IMG/VR virus record: IMGVR_UViG_3300015202_000004 | Location: 124,001-188,000 of that record | Source: a virus | Strand: one strand, 5' to 3' | Length of the DNA stretch: 64,000 nucleotides | Shown: in pieces, positions 52,626-60,542 of the stretch | Layout: every line of letters begins with the position of its first letter | Position numbering within the stretch: position 1 is the stretch's first letter | Program-made: the position numbers and the translations under genes | The notes under the pieces: model-generated | What the model saw: only the letters and a program-made list of their open reading frames with translations | Database searches by the model: none | Told to the model about the DNA's origin: nothing

Positions 52626-53684
52626 ATGGCTGACTGGAAAGTTATCGCGGATAAGATTGTTTCATTTCCCCACCCTGGTGCAGATAAGTTGATGCTCGGG
52701 AAGGTTGGCTCATTCCAAGTAGTTGTTGGCAAATCAAACGAATATCAAAATGATGACATTGTAATTTTTGCTCCCGAAAAATCAATTTTACCTGATGAAA
52801 TCAAGGGTAACTATTGCAACACCGATACGGGTTTGTCGTATCTAAGTGGACCCGACCATAACCGTGTAAAACGTGTCCGTCTTCGGGGCGAATATTCCGA
52901 AGGCGTAACTCTTTCTCGCGAATGGGTTGTATCTAAATTAGGATTAAATTCAATCAATGACATTCCATTGAACGAAGACCTATCCGAAAAATTAGATATC
53001 AAAAAATTCGAGCCACCTATCCCATTTAACATGGCTGGACAACTTGAACGTATCGAAGGTATCTCTTTCCAGCGTCAGCATGACGTTGAGCAGTTCCGTT
53101 TGTATAATTCGGAGTTGGTCGAAGGCGAAGATGTAATCGTGACAGAAAAAGTTCACGGTTCACAATTTGTTACTATTCGTAACGTCGAAGGCAAATGGTA
53201 CGTTACCTCAAAAGGCATTGGCAAAGACGGTTTAGCCATTGTAGAATCTGAAGGGAACCTATACTGGCAGGCTCTTAAAAACTCTAGTCTTATGGACCTG
53301 GACATTTTTACCAAAGATACGGTCAACGAATATCAAATTTTTGGTGAAGTAATCCCTTGTCAAAAGGGATATTCTTACGGTCAAACCAAAGCGACCGTTA
53401 AAGTTTTTCGGTTTTTAGTAAATGGTCAAGACTATACTTTTGGTGAAGCGTCAATTTTTCTTGGTAAAGAAAACATGGTCCCGGTGCTTTACGAAGGACC
53501 TTACTCTGTTGACAAGATGGTTGAATTATCTAAAGGAATGGAAACCCTTTCTGGCAAGCAAGCCCATATTCGCGAAGGCGTTGTAGTTGCACCAGCAGTT
53601 CCACGTCAAAGCAAAGAGGGTTTTATGTTACTTTTGAAGGTAATAAACCCACGTTATAAGGACTCGGAAGAATCATTTTCGTAG
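52626..53684 (+). CDS. RNA ligase (Rnl5 / DRB0094-like)
   Basis: 352 residues. N-terminal OB-type domain (SFPHPGADKLMLGKVGSFQVVVG), then the ligase core: motif I EKVHGSQ (Lys175), SKGIGKDG, motif III IFGEVI, motif IV REGVVV, motif V LLLKVINPRY. This order matches Deinococcus Rnl5, which seals 3'-OH/5'-phosphate RNA nicks. Complements RtcB, which uses the other end chemistry. Confidence 0.88.
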   Translation: MADWKVIADKIVSFPHPGADKLMLGKVGSFQVVVGKSNEYQNDDIVIFAPEKSILPDEIKGNYCNTDTGLSYLSGPDHNRVKRVRLRGEYSEGVTLSREWVVSKLGLNSINDIPLNEDLSEKLDIKKFEPPIPFNMAGQLERIEGISFQRQHDVEQFRLYNSELVEGEDVIVTEKVHGSQFVTIRNVEGKWYVTSKGIGKDGLAIVESEGNLYWQALKNSSLMDLDIFTKDTVNEYQIFGEVIPCQKGYSYGQTKATVKVFRFLVNGQDYTFGEASIFLGKENMVPVLYEGPYSVDKMVELSKGMETLSGKQAHIREGVVVAPAVPRQSKEGFMLLLKVINPRYKDSEESFS

Positions 53685-53687
53685 TTA

Positions 53688-53724
53688 AAAAACCACCTTG
53701 CATTTAGTTGCGGGTGGTTTTTAA
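53688..53724 (+). terminator. Rho-independent terminator
   Basis: AAAACCACC...GGGTGGTTTTT hairpin after the RNA ligase gene. Confidence 0.85.
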
Positions 53725-53729
53725 TTACC

Positions 53730-53759
53730 TTGACTTTTGACCCAATGATATGGTAATAT
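53730..53759 (+). promoter_or_regulatory. Leaderless promoter of 53766 gene
   Basis: TTGACT (53730-53735), 18-bp spacer, TAATAT (53754-53759), TGG before the -10, 6 bases to ATG. Confidence 0.8.
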
Positions 53760-53765
53760 AATTAA

Positions 53766-54089
53766 ATGAACGAGCGTAAGAAAAATCTAATCGACAAGCT
53801 AGAAATATGCCTCCTTTCAGTCGAAAATACTATTTTTAATAATAAACTTTCGATGCACAAGAAGATGGATGAAGATATTTTAAAGATTTGTAAAGCAACT
53901 TTACAAATTAACGAAAACATTTATACGCAAGTAAACTCTTTCATTGCGAATTTAAGTGACGACATTAATTCCGACTACGATTTACTAGAACGCAATGTTG
54001 ATAACATGGTTGAATCAGCCATTTCACAAGAAGGTGTTTCGCGCCGTTTCGTTCAAAAACTCTACCTCGAAGAAGGAAAAAATGGCTAA
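53766..54089 (+). CDS. Helical hypothetical protein, 107 aa
   Basis: Leaderless start. Almost all alpha, coiled-coil-like. No family recognised. Heads a five-gene operon of small coupled frames to 54816. Confidence 0.7.
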   Translation: MNERKKNLIDKLEICLLSVENTIFNNKLSMHKKMDEDILKICKATLQINENIYTQVNSFIANLSDDINSDYDLLERNVDNMVESAISQEGVSRRFVQKLYLEEGKNG

Positions 54090-54351
54090 AACTGTTGCAC
54101 CGTGCGTTGGTCCAAGCAAGTGTTCATGTAAAGATACTGTAAACTGTAAATTCGAAGAAGGCAAAAATACCATGTTATGCCCTGGCGATGTTAAGCACGG
54201 AGTAATGCTTCGTATGGTAACAGCAACGATTGACGGCTTAACAGTGGAAACGTACTCTTGCATGCAAAAAAAATGCGATAGAGAGACGATTGTCTACTCG
54301 GGCGGGAAAGACTTGAACTTCAAAATCAGAAACCATTATGGCGTGAAATGA
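54082..54351 (+). CDS. Cys-rich protein, 89 aa
   Basis: ATG 54082 after AAGGAAAA, overlapping the previous gene by 8 bases. Eight Cys (CVGPSKCSCKDTVNC..., MLC, SCMQKKC) suggest metal clusters. No family recognised. Confidence 0.7.
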   Translation: MAKTVAPCVGPSKCSCKDTVNCKFEEGKNTMLCPGDVKHGVMLRMVTATIDGLTVETYSCMQKKCDRETIVYSGGKDLNFKIRNHYGVK

Positions 54352-54482
54352 TAGCATATTTAATTTTGCTTGTGAAGTCTGCGAGAGCTTCCATTGCTAT
54401 TAACAAAGGGGAATGGGCAAAGGCCAGCCGAATTCTCGGATACGAAATTGGGCCAAGCATTCTACCAACAGGACAGGAATAA
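54348..54482 (+). CDS. Small protein, 44 aa
   Basis: ATG 54348 overlaps the previous stop as ATGA. Hydrophobic N-terminus (MIAYLILLVKSA), then polar. Coupled translation is the main support. Confidence 0.55.
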   Translation: MIAYLILLVKSARASIAINKGEWAKASRILGYEIGPSILPTGQE

Positions 54483-54484
54483 TA

Positions 54485-54727
54485 ATGCAGGATTTATGTA
54501 CGGACCCAACCCATTCAACCACTAGAGCTTTTATGGAACAACTAGGAATTTCAAGATTGTTAGTTTGTGCAGATTGCGGTAAAAAAGTAGACCGTAAAGA
54601 CCCAAAGTGGGAATATACTTGCGACCAATGCAAGTGCAGTGCCAAGGCGCACGGCGAGACAATTTATACATTGTGTCAACAGTGTAAAACATGTGGGTTC
54701 TACGTAGGTAAGTTCAGCGAAGGCTAA
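54485..54727 (+). CDS. Zinc-ribbon protein, 80 aa
   Basis: ATG 54485 after GGACAGGAATAATA. VCADCGKKV, YTCDQCKC and LCQQCKTCG give two zinc ribbons. No specific family. Confidence 0.7.
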   Translation: MQDLCTDPTHSTTRAFMEQLGISRLLVCADCGKKVDRKDPKWEYTCDQCKCSAKAHGETIYTLCQQCKTCGFYVGKFSEG

Positions 54728-54816
54728 TGTTATATCTAAATTTGATGGATATACTATTCCATCAACGATTCTCGGATGTTCTGCTGGCGTCGGAACAAAG
54801 GAAGTCACAGGTATAG
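54727..54816 (+). CDS. Possible small protein, 29 aa
   Basis: ATG overlaps the previous stop (TAATG), with GCGAAGG ahead. Leu-rich. The region 54727-54870 also has a longer open frame without a start codon that looks protein-like (GYTIPSTILGCSAGVGTKEV), so a frameshifted or decayed gene is an alternative. 54817-54879 otherwise holds nothing. Confidence 0.35.
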   Translation: MLYLNLMDILFHQRFSDVLLASEQRKSQV

Positions 54817-54879
54817 TTGGCAATCAGCGATTGAAGTTGCTTTACAAAGAGTTACCAAGTAAAATTTATAAAGAAAGTA

Positions 54880-55129
54880 AAAAAAGACTACCGTTAAGTA
54901 GTCTTTTTTCATGACCTGCCTATCTTATTTACAGCAATAAGCTCCCAGTCATACGTTGTACCCCGCAACAGCTTTCTCGGAAGGCTAATCCGATTGCCGT
55001 AACACTGTGCCGAAGAAGTTTAGGGGATACTCTGTAAAAGCCTATCCCTATTCCGCGCCCCTCTCCATGGATGACGGCCTTCTACCGCCCAACAGTTTCC
55101 CGCACTTCAACGAGGGTTGGCCTTGACGT
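54880..55129 (-). ncRNA. Candidate ncRNA B (about 250 nt, leftward)
   Basis: Bounded by promoter 55136-55164 and terminator hairpin AAAAAGACTAC-TTAACG-GTAGTCTTTTTTT at 54880-54909. No reading frame of note, GC-richer than neighbours, hairpins include GGCC...GGCC and GGGGATA...TATCCC. Not recognised as tmRNA, RNase P or 6S RNA by eye. Confidence 0.7.
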
Positions 55130-55135
55130 TCCATT

Positions 55136-55164
55136 AATCTACCATAAGAATTGACTTGTGTCAA
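55136..55164 (-). promoter_or_regulatory. Promoter of ncRNA B
   Basis: TTGACA (55159-55164), 17-bp spacer, TAGATT (55136-55141), TGG before the -10. Its -35 is intertwined with the -35 of the rightward promoter at 55151 (TTGAC-TTGT-GTCAA palindrome). Confidence 0.75.
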
Positions 55165-55179
55165 GCCTTGTGATATAAT
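55151..55179 (+). promoter_or_regulatory. Leaderless promoter of 55186 gene
   Basis: TTGACT (55151-55156), 17-bp spacer, TATAAT (55174-55179), TGTGA before it, 6 bases to ATG. Confidence 0.88.
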
Positions 55180-55185
55180 AAATTT

Positions 55186-55404
55186 ATGAAAGTTCTCGGC
55201 AAAATTTTTAGTAGTATCTGCACCCTATTCTTTTCATTTCTAACAAATGCTGCCATTTCTGCCGCACAGTCTTCTTATAAGCATGGTCTTCATCAAGTGC
55301 GTACTGAGTTTTATCTAATCGCGGCAGGATTAAGCGCATTGTTCCTCTTTATGTCTATCGCAACTTTCTTTCTAAACAGTGTTGACAAACAAGTCAAAGT
55401 GTAG
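55186..55404 (+). CDS. Small membrane protein, 72 aa
   Basis: Leaderless. Two hydrophobic segments (about 8-24 and 44-62). The promoter of ncRNA C is embedded in its last codons. Function unknown. Confidence 0.68.
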   Translation: MKVLGKIFSSICTLFFSFLTNAAISAAQSSYKHGLHQVRTEFYLIAAGLSALFLFMSIATFFLNSVDKQVKV

Positions 55405-55410
55405 TACAAT
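55382..55410 (+). promoter_or_regulatory. Promoter of ncRNA C
   Basis: TTGACA (55382-55387), 17-bp spacer, TACAAT (55405-55410). Confidence 0.85.
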
Positions 55411-55416
55411 AAATGA

Positions 55417-55738
55417 GTTGGAAGTATCGAGCTTCCTTCATGGGTATGGCTGAATCCAAATAATGCTAAGGCTGGTTTGGTAAAGCGATATAATAATCTA
55501 CAAGCAACTTAGCCCAACGGACAAGTGTCAGCGGGAAGTTAGTTGTTCCCTTCATTGTAAGAAGGGGAGGATAGCGTGACAACGAAGGTAACTTTGTGGG
55601 TAACGTGGGTAAACAAAACCTGTTATAGACCAAGTAGGAAAGACGTTCTTGTTGACTCTTAGCCCGAAAGTAAAGGTAGACAATCCTTTTATCCGCTTAA
55701 AACTCCCAAGTAGAAATACAAGGGAGTTTTTTGTTTTT
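55417..55738 (+). ncRNA. Candidate ncRNA C (about 320 nt)
   Basis: Strong promoter, terminator AACTCCC...GGGAGTTTTTT at 55702-55735, and no reading frame over ~10 codons with a ribosome site. Hairpins: GGAAG-TATCGAG-CTTCC, GGGAA...TTCCC, CCCTTC-ATTGTAA-GAAGGGG, long-range TGTCA/TGACA and GTTGG/CCAAC. Family not recognised. Confidence 0.78.
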
Positions 55739-55788
55739 CCACAGCTTATTGTGGAAAACTTGTGCATAAAAACTTTTCCTCAAACCCA

Positions 55789-55817
55789 TTGACTTTCTAC
55801 TCGAAATACGCTATACT
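55789..55817 (+). promoter_or_regulatory. Promoter of ncRNA D
   Basis: TTGACT (55789-55794), 17-bp spacer, TATACT (55812-55817). Confidence 0.85.
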
Positions 55818-55823
55818 AATCGA

Positions 55824-56134
55824 GTCAGTAATGACAGGTTCGTCCGAAACGAGAACCTTGCCTTCCTGGGAATAAGTGTGAGACTTTCACAGTCAATAGA
55901 CATGTACGTCCAGATGGAAAAAGTAGCAAACCCAACTCGCGAAGTTCGGACTGTCGTGAGAGGTATGGATAACACCTATACGTTGCTGGCTCTAGGCTTA
56001 TATAACAAGGTTTTGAAAAGAACCGCCTAACCAGAACTAAAACAATCCGTCCAGTTGGTAGAGTTGGGACTCGTGAAAAGATAAACTACCGCAAATAACC
56101 CTTGATAGCGCAATCTATCAGGGGTTATTTGTTT
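55824..56134 (+). ncRNA. Candidate ncRNA D (about 310 nt)
   Basis: Promoter and a long terminator hairpin AAATAACCCTTGATAG...CTATCAGGGGTTATTT. Hairpins GGTTC/GAACC, GTGA-GACTT-TCAC, AACT-CGCGA-AGTT inside GTCC...GGAC. A frame open to TAA at 56028-56030 contains a 50-codon stretch from a GTG (sense start near 55876); protein coding is therefore not excluded, though structure and flanks favour RNA. Confidence 0.68.
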
Positions 56135-56137
56135 CCC

Positions 56138-56166
56138 TTGACGTTTCCAACGTTTTATGGTAATAT
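56138..56166 (+). promoter_or_regulatory. Leaderless promoter of 56174 gene
   Basis: TTGACG (56138-56143), 17-bp spacer, TAATAT (56161-56166), TGG before it, 7 bases to ATG. Confidence 0.85.
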
Positions 56167-56173
56167 ATAACGA

Positions 56174-56401
56174 ATGAGTAAGATTTTCGAGGTGACGATA
56201 CACGAGTTACAATGTCCAAAATGCAAAGGTGTCGGCAAGCGACCAAAGAATGTAACGTCTGGCGGTTTAATTATTTTACCAGATTGTAAACTGTGCAACG
56301 GCCTTGGGCATGTAGATAAAAAACGTATAAATAAATTTGAACGTAATCAAAGGAACAAATTCGGCAACCTTATTAAATTGTGGAAGGCAGCATTCAAGTG
56401 A
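56174..56401 (+). CDS. DnaJ-type zinc-finger protein, 75 aa
   Basis: QCPKCKGVGKRP and DCKLCNGLGHVD are paired CxxCxGxG repeats as in the DnaJ central domain, with no J-domain. Basic C-terminus. Related to the small protein at 58026. Stop overlaps the next GTG (GTGA). Confidence 0.72.
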   Translation: MSKIFEVTIHELQCPKCKGVGKRPKNVTSGGLIILPDCKLCNGLGHVDKKRINKFERNQRNKFGNLIKLWKAAFK

Positions 56402-56712
56402 ATTTTAATCTATCAGTTATGGACCGTGTTCATGGTGATTTTTCGCATGACTGGGATGCCAATGACCCTGTTCAAGTTTCCAATGCCCGTGAAATGTTTA
56501 ATAATCTTAAAAAATTAGGCTACATGGTTTATGAAACTAAGAAGCTTGCTAAGGGTGGCGGCGTAACACATGAAGCCATTCACAATTTTGATGCCCTGTG
56601 TAGTTCATACGTCTATCAAGAGCCAAAACCTGAACAAGGCGAAGGATTTTTAAAGAAAGTTGCAAATGTGGCGCGTCAATTGACGGCGCACCCACCTGTC
56701 GCAGGCGGTTAA
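56398..56712 (+). CDS. Hypothetical protein, 104 aa
   Basis: GTG start at 56398 overlapping the previous stop as GTGA, with GGAAGG upstream. Contains FSHDWDANDPVQVSNAREMF and LGYMVYETKKLAKGG; ends one base before 56713. Small unknown phage family. Confidence 0.65.
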   Translation: MNFNLSVMDRVHGDFSHDWDANDPVQVSNAREMFNNLKKLGYMVYETKKLAKGGGVTHEAIHNFDALCSSYVYQEPKPEQGEGFLKKVANVARQLTAHPPVAGG

Positions 56713-58023
56713 ATGGTTGCATTATACCAAGCGCATATCGAAAAAGTAGCAGAATTTTTAAATTGTAAATTAGATTTAAAGCCGGGTCAACGTGGTATGA
56801 TGTTTGTGGAATATGAACCGCCCACGATTCAAGGCCCTGTTATTGATGAATTTCCTGGTGGCGTTTTTCAATCGGCTCAAATCAAATATATCACGGTGTT
56901 GCATGAACTTGGTCATGTATTCCATGGGCATACCCAAGGCCGACCGCCTTTCGAGAATAAAACCTATTATTTTGATAATGGGGTTCTTAAAAGCGAGGCT
57001 GAAGCATGGGATTATGCCATGCAAAATTGCATTGACGAATTTGAGCCTAGTACACTTCGGTTTATGCGCCAGTGTTTTAGTTCATATATTAAATCGGCAA
57101 AACAACGCGGCAATCGAAAAGGTCCAATAGATGACCCTGGTCGTGATTTTGTTGAATTTATTTATGACAAGCCTACTCCTTACGTTGTTTCCGTCTATGA
57201 AAAAATGGGTGGAGATAAGCTTGACGTTTTACTTTATACCCATGATGAAGACATAGAATGCAACCACGACCATAACGACATGGTTCTAGCAGCGAAGTAT
57301 CAAGGGCGTAAGAAAGTATTTCGACGCACAATTCTTTCATATAGCTTTCCGTTGAAAGAAGATGGTAGTCGCGAGGCAGACTGGATGGCGCCTTTTGAAG
57401 CGGGGCACCTTGCAACACAAGAAGAATTAGCCGAGGTGCGTAAGCAAGATGTTATCAAATATGTTCCTTTGCTTCTCAAAGAAAGAAAAGGGCGTAAATT
57501 ACTACGCAAAAATATTGATGACAAGCAATGGGAAGAATACCTGAGAACAGGCTATTTTCACGTTAATTATAACGGTAAACGCTATTTGATTTATGGTTAC
57601 TACGGCGTCCAAGAAATGGATAAATTCGAACGTAGAGTCGTTTCTTATTGCTTACACGGGAAATCGCTTGATTTGCCACAATCAGATGTTTTGTTGATTC
57701 AAAAATTAATGATTGAGACACAATTTGAAGAATTTGAAAAGCAAGCCCATATAACACATCACATTCATCGCGAAAAAGTTGTAACTTTTGACCCTTCGGC
57801 ACATGTTAGTCTTTTGGGGGAAATTAAAAATATCCAGTTAAAAAACTACGAAAATTTGGTAAGAGCAGAGCAAGAATTCGATGAGCATGAAACTCGGGAA
57901 CAAAAACTACTCGCAACATGGTCAGAAGCTTTTATAGAGAACAACGTCACCGATGAAGAAGAACAAGTTGTTCTTCCAAATTCTATTGCCACTAATAAAT
58001 TTGTCAAATACAGAGGAGAATAA
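56713..58023 (+). CDS. Zincin metalloprotease-like protein
   Basis: 436 residues. YITVLHELGHVFHGH (HELGH at 64-68) and downstream KSEAEAWDYAMQ, whose Glu is the likely third ligand, as in ImmA/IrrE or M48-like zincins. The C-terminal ~300 residues are helical/charged and unknown. Third HExxH protein in the window. Substrate unknown. Confidence 0.72.
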   Translation: MVALYQAHIEKVAEFLNCKLDLKPGQRGMMFVEYEPPTIQGPVIDEFPGGVFQSAQIKYITVLHELGHVFHGHTQGRPPFENKTYYFDNGVLKSEAEAWDYAMQNCIDEFEPSTLRFMRQCFSSYIKSAKQRGNRKGPIDDPGRDFVEFIYDKPTPYVVSVYEKMGGDKLDVLLYTHDEDIECNHDHNDMVLAAKYQGRKKVFRRTILSYSFPLKEDGSREADWMAPFEAGHLATQEELAEVRKQDVIKYVPLLLKERKGRKLLRKNIDDKQWEEYLRTGYFHVNYNGKRYLIYGYYGVQEMDKFERRVVSYCLHGKSLDLPQSDVLLIQKLMIETQFEEFEKQAHITHHIHREKVVTFDPSAHVSLLGEIKNIQLKNYENLVRAEQEFDEHETREQKLLATWSEAFIENNVTDEEEQVVLPNSIATNKFVKYRGE

Positions 58024-58025
58024 AT

Positions 58026-58337
58026 ATGACATGCACACAATGCGACGGCCACAAAATTATCCGAACAGTAGTTCCTGCGCGAGCAGCAGGCTTTTTAGAT
58101 GGAGTATGCGCCCGTTGCAATGGTACGGGAATGGAGCCTGATGGCATTAAAAGCTTGCCTACTCTCAACATTGAGCAGTTACGTCCTCACATTGGCGAAC
58201 TCAATTGGATTCTTAAAGATTATGGCATTTCAATCGAAGCGACAGTCGATGATAACACGGGCGAAGTTGAAATGATTGACAATATGCCAAATATTCGCAT
58301 TGGATTTCCTCACCGTTGGGCCGGAAGCATCGTTTAG
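58026..58337 (+). CDS. DnaJ-type zinc-finger protein, 103 aa
   Basis: TCTQCDGHKII and VCARCNGTGMEP form the zinc site at the N-terminus; the C-terminal part (LNWILKDYGISIEATVDDNTGEVEM) is alpha/beta. GAGGAGAATAA precedes the ATG. Same operon as the metalloprotease. Confidence 0.7.
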   Translation: MTCTQCDGHKIIRTVVPARAAGFLDGVCARCNGTGMEPDGIKSLPTLNIEQLRPHIGELNWILKDYGISIEATVDDNTGEVEMIDNMPNIRIGFPHRWAGSIV

Positions 58338-58366
58338 GTATTGACAAAAGTTCTTTTGATTATCTA

Positions 58367-58395
58367 TTGACATGTAATCAAATACCTGTTATACT
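58367..58395 (+). promoter_or_regulatory. Promoter of 58453 gene
   Basis: TTGACA (58367-58372), 17-bp spacer, TATACT (58390-58395). A second TTGACA sits 26 bases upstream (58341) without a good -10. Confidence 0.8.
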
Positions 58396-58452
58396 TGGTA
58401 AGTAAATAACACTATGGCTCATTTGAAGCCAGCACCCACTAGGAAATAAAAA

Positions 58453-58980
58453 TTGAGTACCAGCGCAATTGCAGAGTTAGAGCCCGAAACAATGCTCGAT
58501 AATACTGCTCCTGTCGAAGTAGCAGTAGCCCCAGTCAGCGAAGAAGTAGTAGTAAAACGTTCCAAAGGTCGTCCAAATATTCATCCGTTTGCAGGTCGCA
58601 CGTATCTTCTTAAGAACGAGCTTAAGCTTGCTATGCAAGACAAAGAAGCCTTCGTTTCACTGATGAAAGAAACCTATCCGGTTAGCGATGAACGCAAGAA
58701 AGCACTTGGCACGGTTGTTAATGCGCCAAGCGAATTGTCTTTCACAATTCATGGTCCCATTCGCAATGTAATTGAACAATTGCATAAGTTGCGCGGAATC
58801 TATGGCGACAAAGCCAAGATTAACATTTCCAAAGAACGTATGGTCGCACCGACCAGCGCCTTGTACTTGAAGCCCATTCAAGAAGTCATTGGTGAACGCA
58901 AAGGTAAATCAGTGTACAAACGTATTTTTGAAGAATATCGTTCAGACACTATTTACGGCTACGTCGTTGTTGCCATCTGA
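58453..58980 (+). CDS. Possible DNA-binding protein, 175 aa
   Basis: TTG start at 58453 after AGGAAATAAAAA. Acidic N-terminus, then KRSKGRPNIHPF, an AT-hook-like GRP core, and a C-terminal alpha/beta domain. Family not recognised. The next HNH gene starts inside its end. Confidence 0.65.
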   Translation: MSTSAIAELEPETMLDNTAPVEVAVAPVSEEVVVKRSKGRPNIHPFAGRTYLLKNELKLAMQDKEAFVSLMKETYPVSDERKKALGTVVNAPSELSFTIHGPIRNVIEQLHKLRGIYGDKAKINISKERMVAPTSALYLKPIQEVIGERKGKSVYKRIFEEYRSDTIYGYVVVAI

Positions 58981-59419
58981 GACTAAATCCCATCCACGTC
59001 AACGTACAATCAGGTGGTCAGTAAATAAAAGAGGTTGCTTTGTAGTAACTTCTCATAAAACAGATGATAGCGGTTATGCTGTGGGCATGCGTAAAGGAAA
59101 ACACGTAAAGCTACACCGTTATCTATATGAAGTCAGAAATGGCCCTTTAAAAGCAGGCTTAGTATTACTTCATGAATGTGACAACCGATTGTGCGTTAAC
59201 CCAGGTCATCTAACCCCTGGTACTCACCAGGAAAACATGAATGATATGGTAAATAAAGGCCGTTCAGCCAAAGGTGAGAGAGTCGCTTCGTCAAAATTAA
59301 CTAAAGCGCAAGTTGCAGTTATTAGACGAAGTAAACTTTCCACATTAGAACTGGCACAAAAGTTCAAAGTGCATCGTTCGACCATAGATAGGGTAAAAAA
59401 TCGAACCCACTGGACATAA
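58967..59419 (+). CDS. HNH homing endonuclease (HNH_3 with C-terminal HTH)
   Basis: About 150 residues. LHRYLYEVRNGPLKAGLVLLHECDN, CVNPGHLTPGTHQENMNDMV (H...C...NP.HL..GT), then a helix-turn-helix (STLELAQKFKVHRSTIDRV) that reads the target. The start is unclear: tandem TTG codons at 58967/58970; the frame is open up to 58889. Overlaps the 58453 gene. Confidence 0.78.
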   Translation: MLPSETKSHPRQRTIRWSVNKRGCFVVTSHKTDDSGYAVGMRKGKHVKLHRYLYEVRNGPLKAGLVLLHECDNRLCVNPGHLTPGTHQENMNDMVNKGRSAKGERVASSKLTKAQVAVIRRSKLSTLELAQKFKVHRSTIDRVKNRTHWT

Positions 59420-59439
59420 TTTAATCACTATGGTATAAT
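59411..59439 (+). promoter_or_regulatory. Leaderless promoter of 59446 gene
   Basis: TGGACA (59411-59416), 17-bp spacer, TATAAT (59434-59439), TGG before it, 6 bases to ATG. Confidence 0.8.
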
Positions 59440-59445
59440 GGACTC

Positions 59446-59769
59446 ATGAAAACATCATGGGTCCATTTTCTTTTCGGTCTTACCTTGATTTTGCCTCATA
59501 CTGGTGAAATTCTAGAGGGTCCACCGACCAAAGAAACTCGATTGGTCCAAGTTTGCCAGACCTTAGTGAATACCGATAAGCTTGCACAAGTGATTGGCAA
59601 TGCTAATTTAGCGATTGAACGACAGAAGTGGAATCTAACTCATCGTGGAATTGCTGCAATTAATTTAAATACTCGGGTCTGCGTAACAAATGAGCCGCGT
59701 CCAACTTGGACACCTTTGCCAAAAACAACACCTCCTCCTGGTTCAAACGGTTACCGTTTCCCAGGGTGA
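59446..59769 (+). CDS. Secreted protein, 107 aa
   Basis: N-terminal hydrophobic signal (MKTSWVHFLFGLTLIL), two Cys that could pair (VCQTLV, RVCVTN), and a Thr/Pro-rich tail. Probably exported to the periplasm. Function unknown. 3' end overlaps an HNH gene. Confidence 0.65.
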   Translation: MKTSWVHFLFGLTLILPHTGEILEGPPTKETRLVQVCQTLVNTDKLAQVIGNANLAIERQKWNLTHRGIAAINLNTRVCVTNEPRPTWTPLPKTTPPPGSNGYRFPG

Positions 59770-60482
59770 TTTTTTATTCTAGTCAGCCATTTGTTCCATT
59801 CTTCAAAACGAAAAGAGCCTTTTGCTTTATTGCACATTGAGCAGCATGGCGCAACATTTGATGCTGTATATCCTTCGTTATTGTTTTTTCTATCAATTCC
59901 ATTTAAGAAATTTTCGCGATAATATCCACAATAAAAACATTCTTTTCGAACCAATTCAAAAAACAAAGATTCAATGGTAAAAATTAAATTTCTTTTTTTA
60001 GCACTATAAATATATCTTTTCAGTGGACAATCATCGTGACCTGATTTTGAAATTATATTTAATCCAAACCAAGACAGTTTATGATTAGATTTACAAAAAG
60101 AACAATATTTTTGTTTATTTGTACAATTCAAAATTTGACAATCATGATTTTTGTTTGCTTCTTTAAGTTGACCAGCAAAATTTTTATATAAATTTGAATG
60201 GCATTTTTTACATATAGTATAATGACCATTTTTATTTAATTTTTTAATAGGAAAAAAAGATAAAAATTTTTTAGTATTGCATTTTGAACATAAGCGTTCA
60301 ACTTCATGACATAAATTTGAGCATAAATGTTCCGGTAAAAAACAACTGTTGCACAAAGAATAGCTTAAGTCTTTAAATCTCGATTTAACATCTTCATTTA
60401 CTCTATTGCATTTATCACAAACAATATGAATGTATTTAACGTTTTGTTTTTTATTAAATTTATAATATTCTTCGATAAACAT
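59751..60482 (-). CDS. HNH homing endonuclease with many zinc knuckles
   Basis: 243 residues. At least four CxxC modules (CDKCNRVN, LCNSC, LCSKCNTKKFLSFF, ICKKC, YCSFC) and the HNH core ECFYCGYYRENFLNGIDRKNNNEGYTASNVAPCCSMCNKAKG. ATG 60482 with GAGGATATTTTT, which is inside a hairpin. Antisense to the secreted-protein gene. Confidence 0.85.
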   Translation of the reverse strand: MFIEEYYKFNKKQNVKYIHIVCDKCNRVNEDVKSRFKDLSYSLCNSCFLPEHLCSNLCHEVERLCSKCNTKKFLSFFPIKKLNKNGHYTICKKCHSNLYKNFAGQLKEANKNHDCQILNCTNKQKYCSFCKSNHKLSWFGLNIISKSGHDDCPLKRYIYSAKKRNLIFTIESLFFELVRKECFYCGYYRENFLNGIDRKNNNEGYTASNVAPCCSMCNKAKGSFRFEEWNKWLTRIKNHPGKR

Positions 60483-60487
60483 AAAAA

Positions 60488-60526
60488 TATCCTCGCACAG
60501 TACCTAACAATACATATGCGAGGATA
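60488..60526 (-). terminator. Hairpin: rlpA-like terminator and HNH ribosome-site lock
   Basis: TATCCTCGCA...TGCGAGGATA followed by TTTTT on the minus strand. It can terminate the RlpA-like transcript; the GAGGAT of its 3' arm is the ribosome site of the HNH gene starting at 60482. Confidence 0.7.
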
Positions 60527-60542
60527 AATTGTTTTGCAGCAA

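Noticed and set aside
54727-54870. Protein-like start-less frame in +1 relative to the zinc-ribbon gene
   Set aside because: No start codon after the in-frame stop and its end runs through a terminator; possibly a frameshift remnant, not annotated as a gene.
55417-55738. ncRNA C as RNase P RNA or a self-splicing intron
   Set aside because: No GAGGAAAGUC-type or ACAGAAA core of RNase P and no P/Q/R/S core of group I introns could be found by eye; a covariance search would settle it.
55824-56134. ncRNA D as tmRNA (a GCAAAC resembling a tag start)
   Set aside because: The frame from GCA stays open for over 30 codons and no tRNA-Ala-like acceptor or T-arm is found at the ends.
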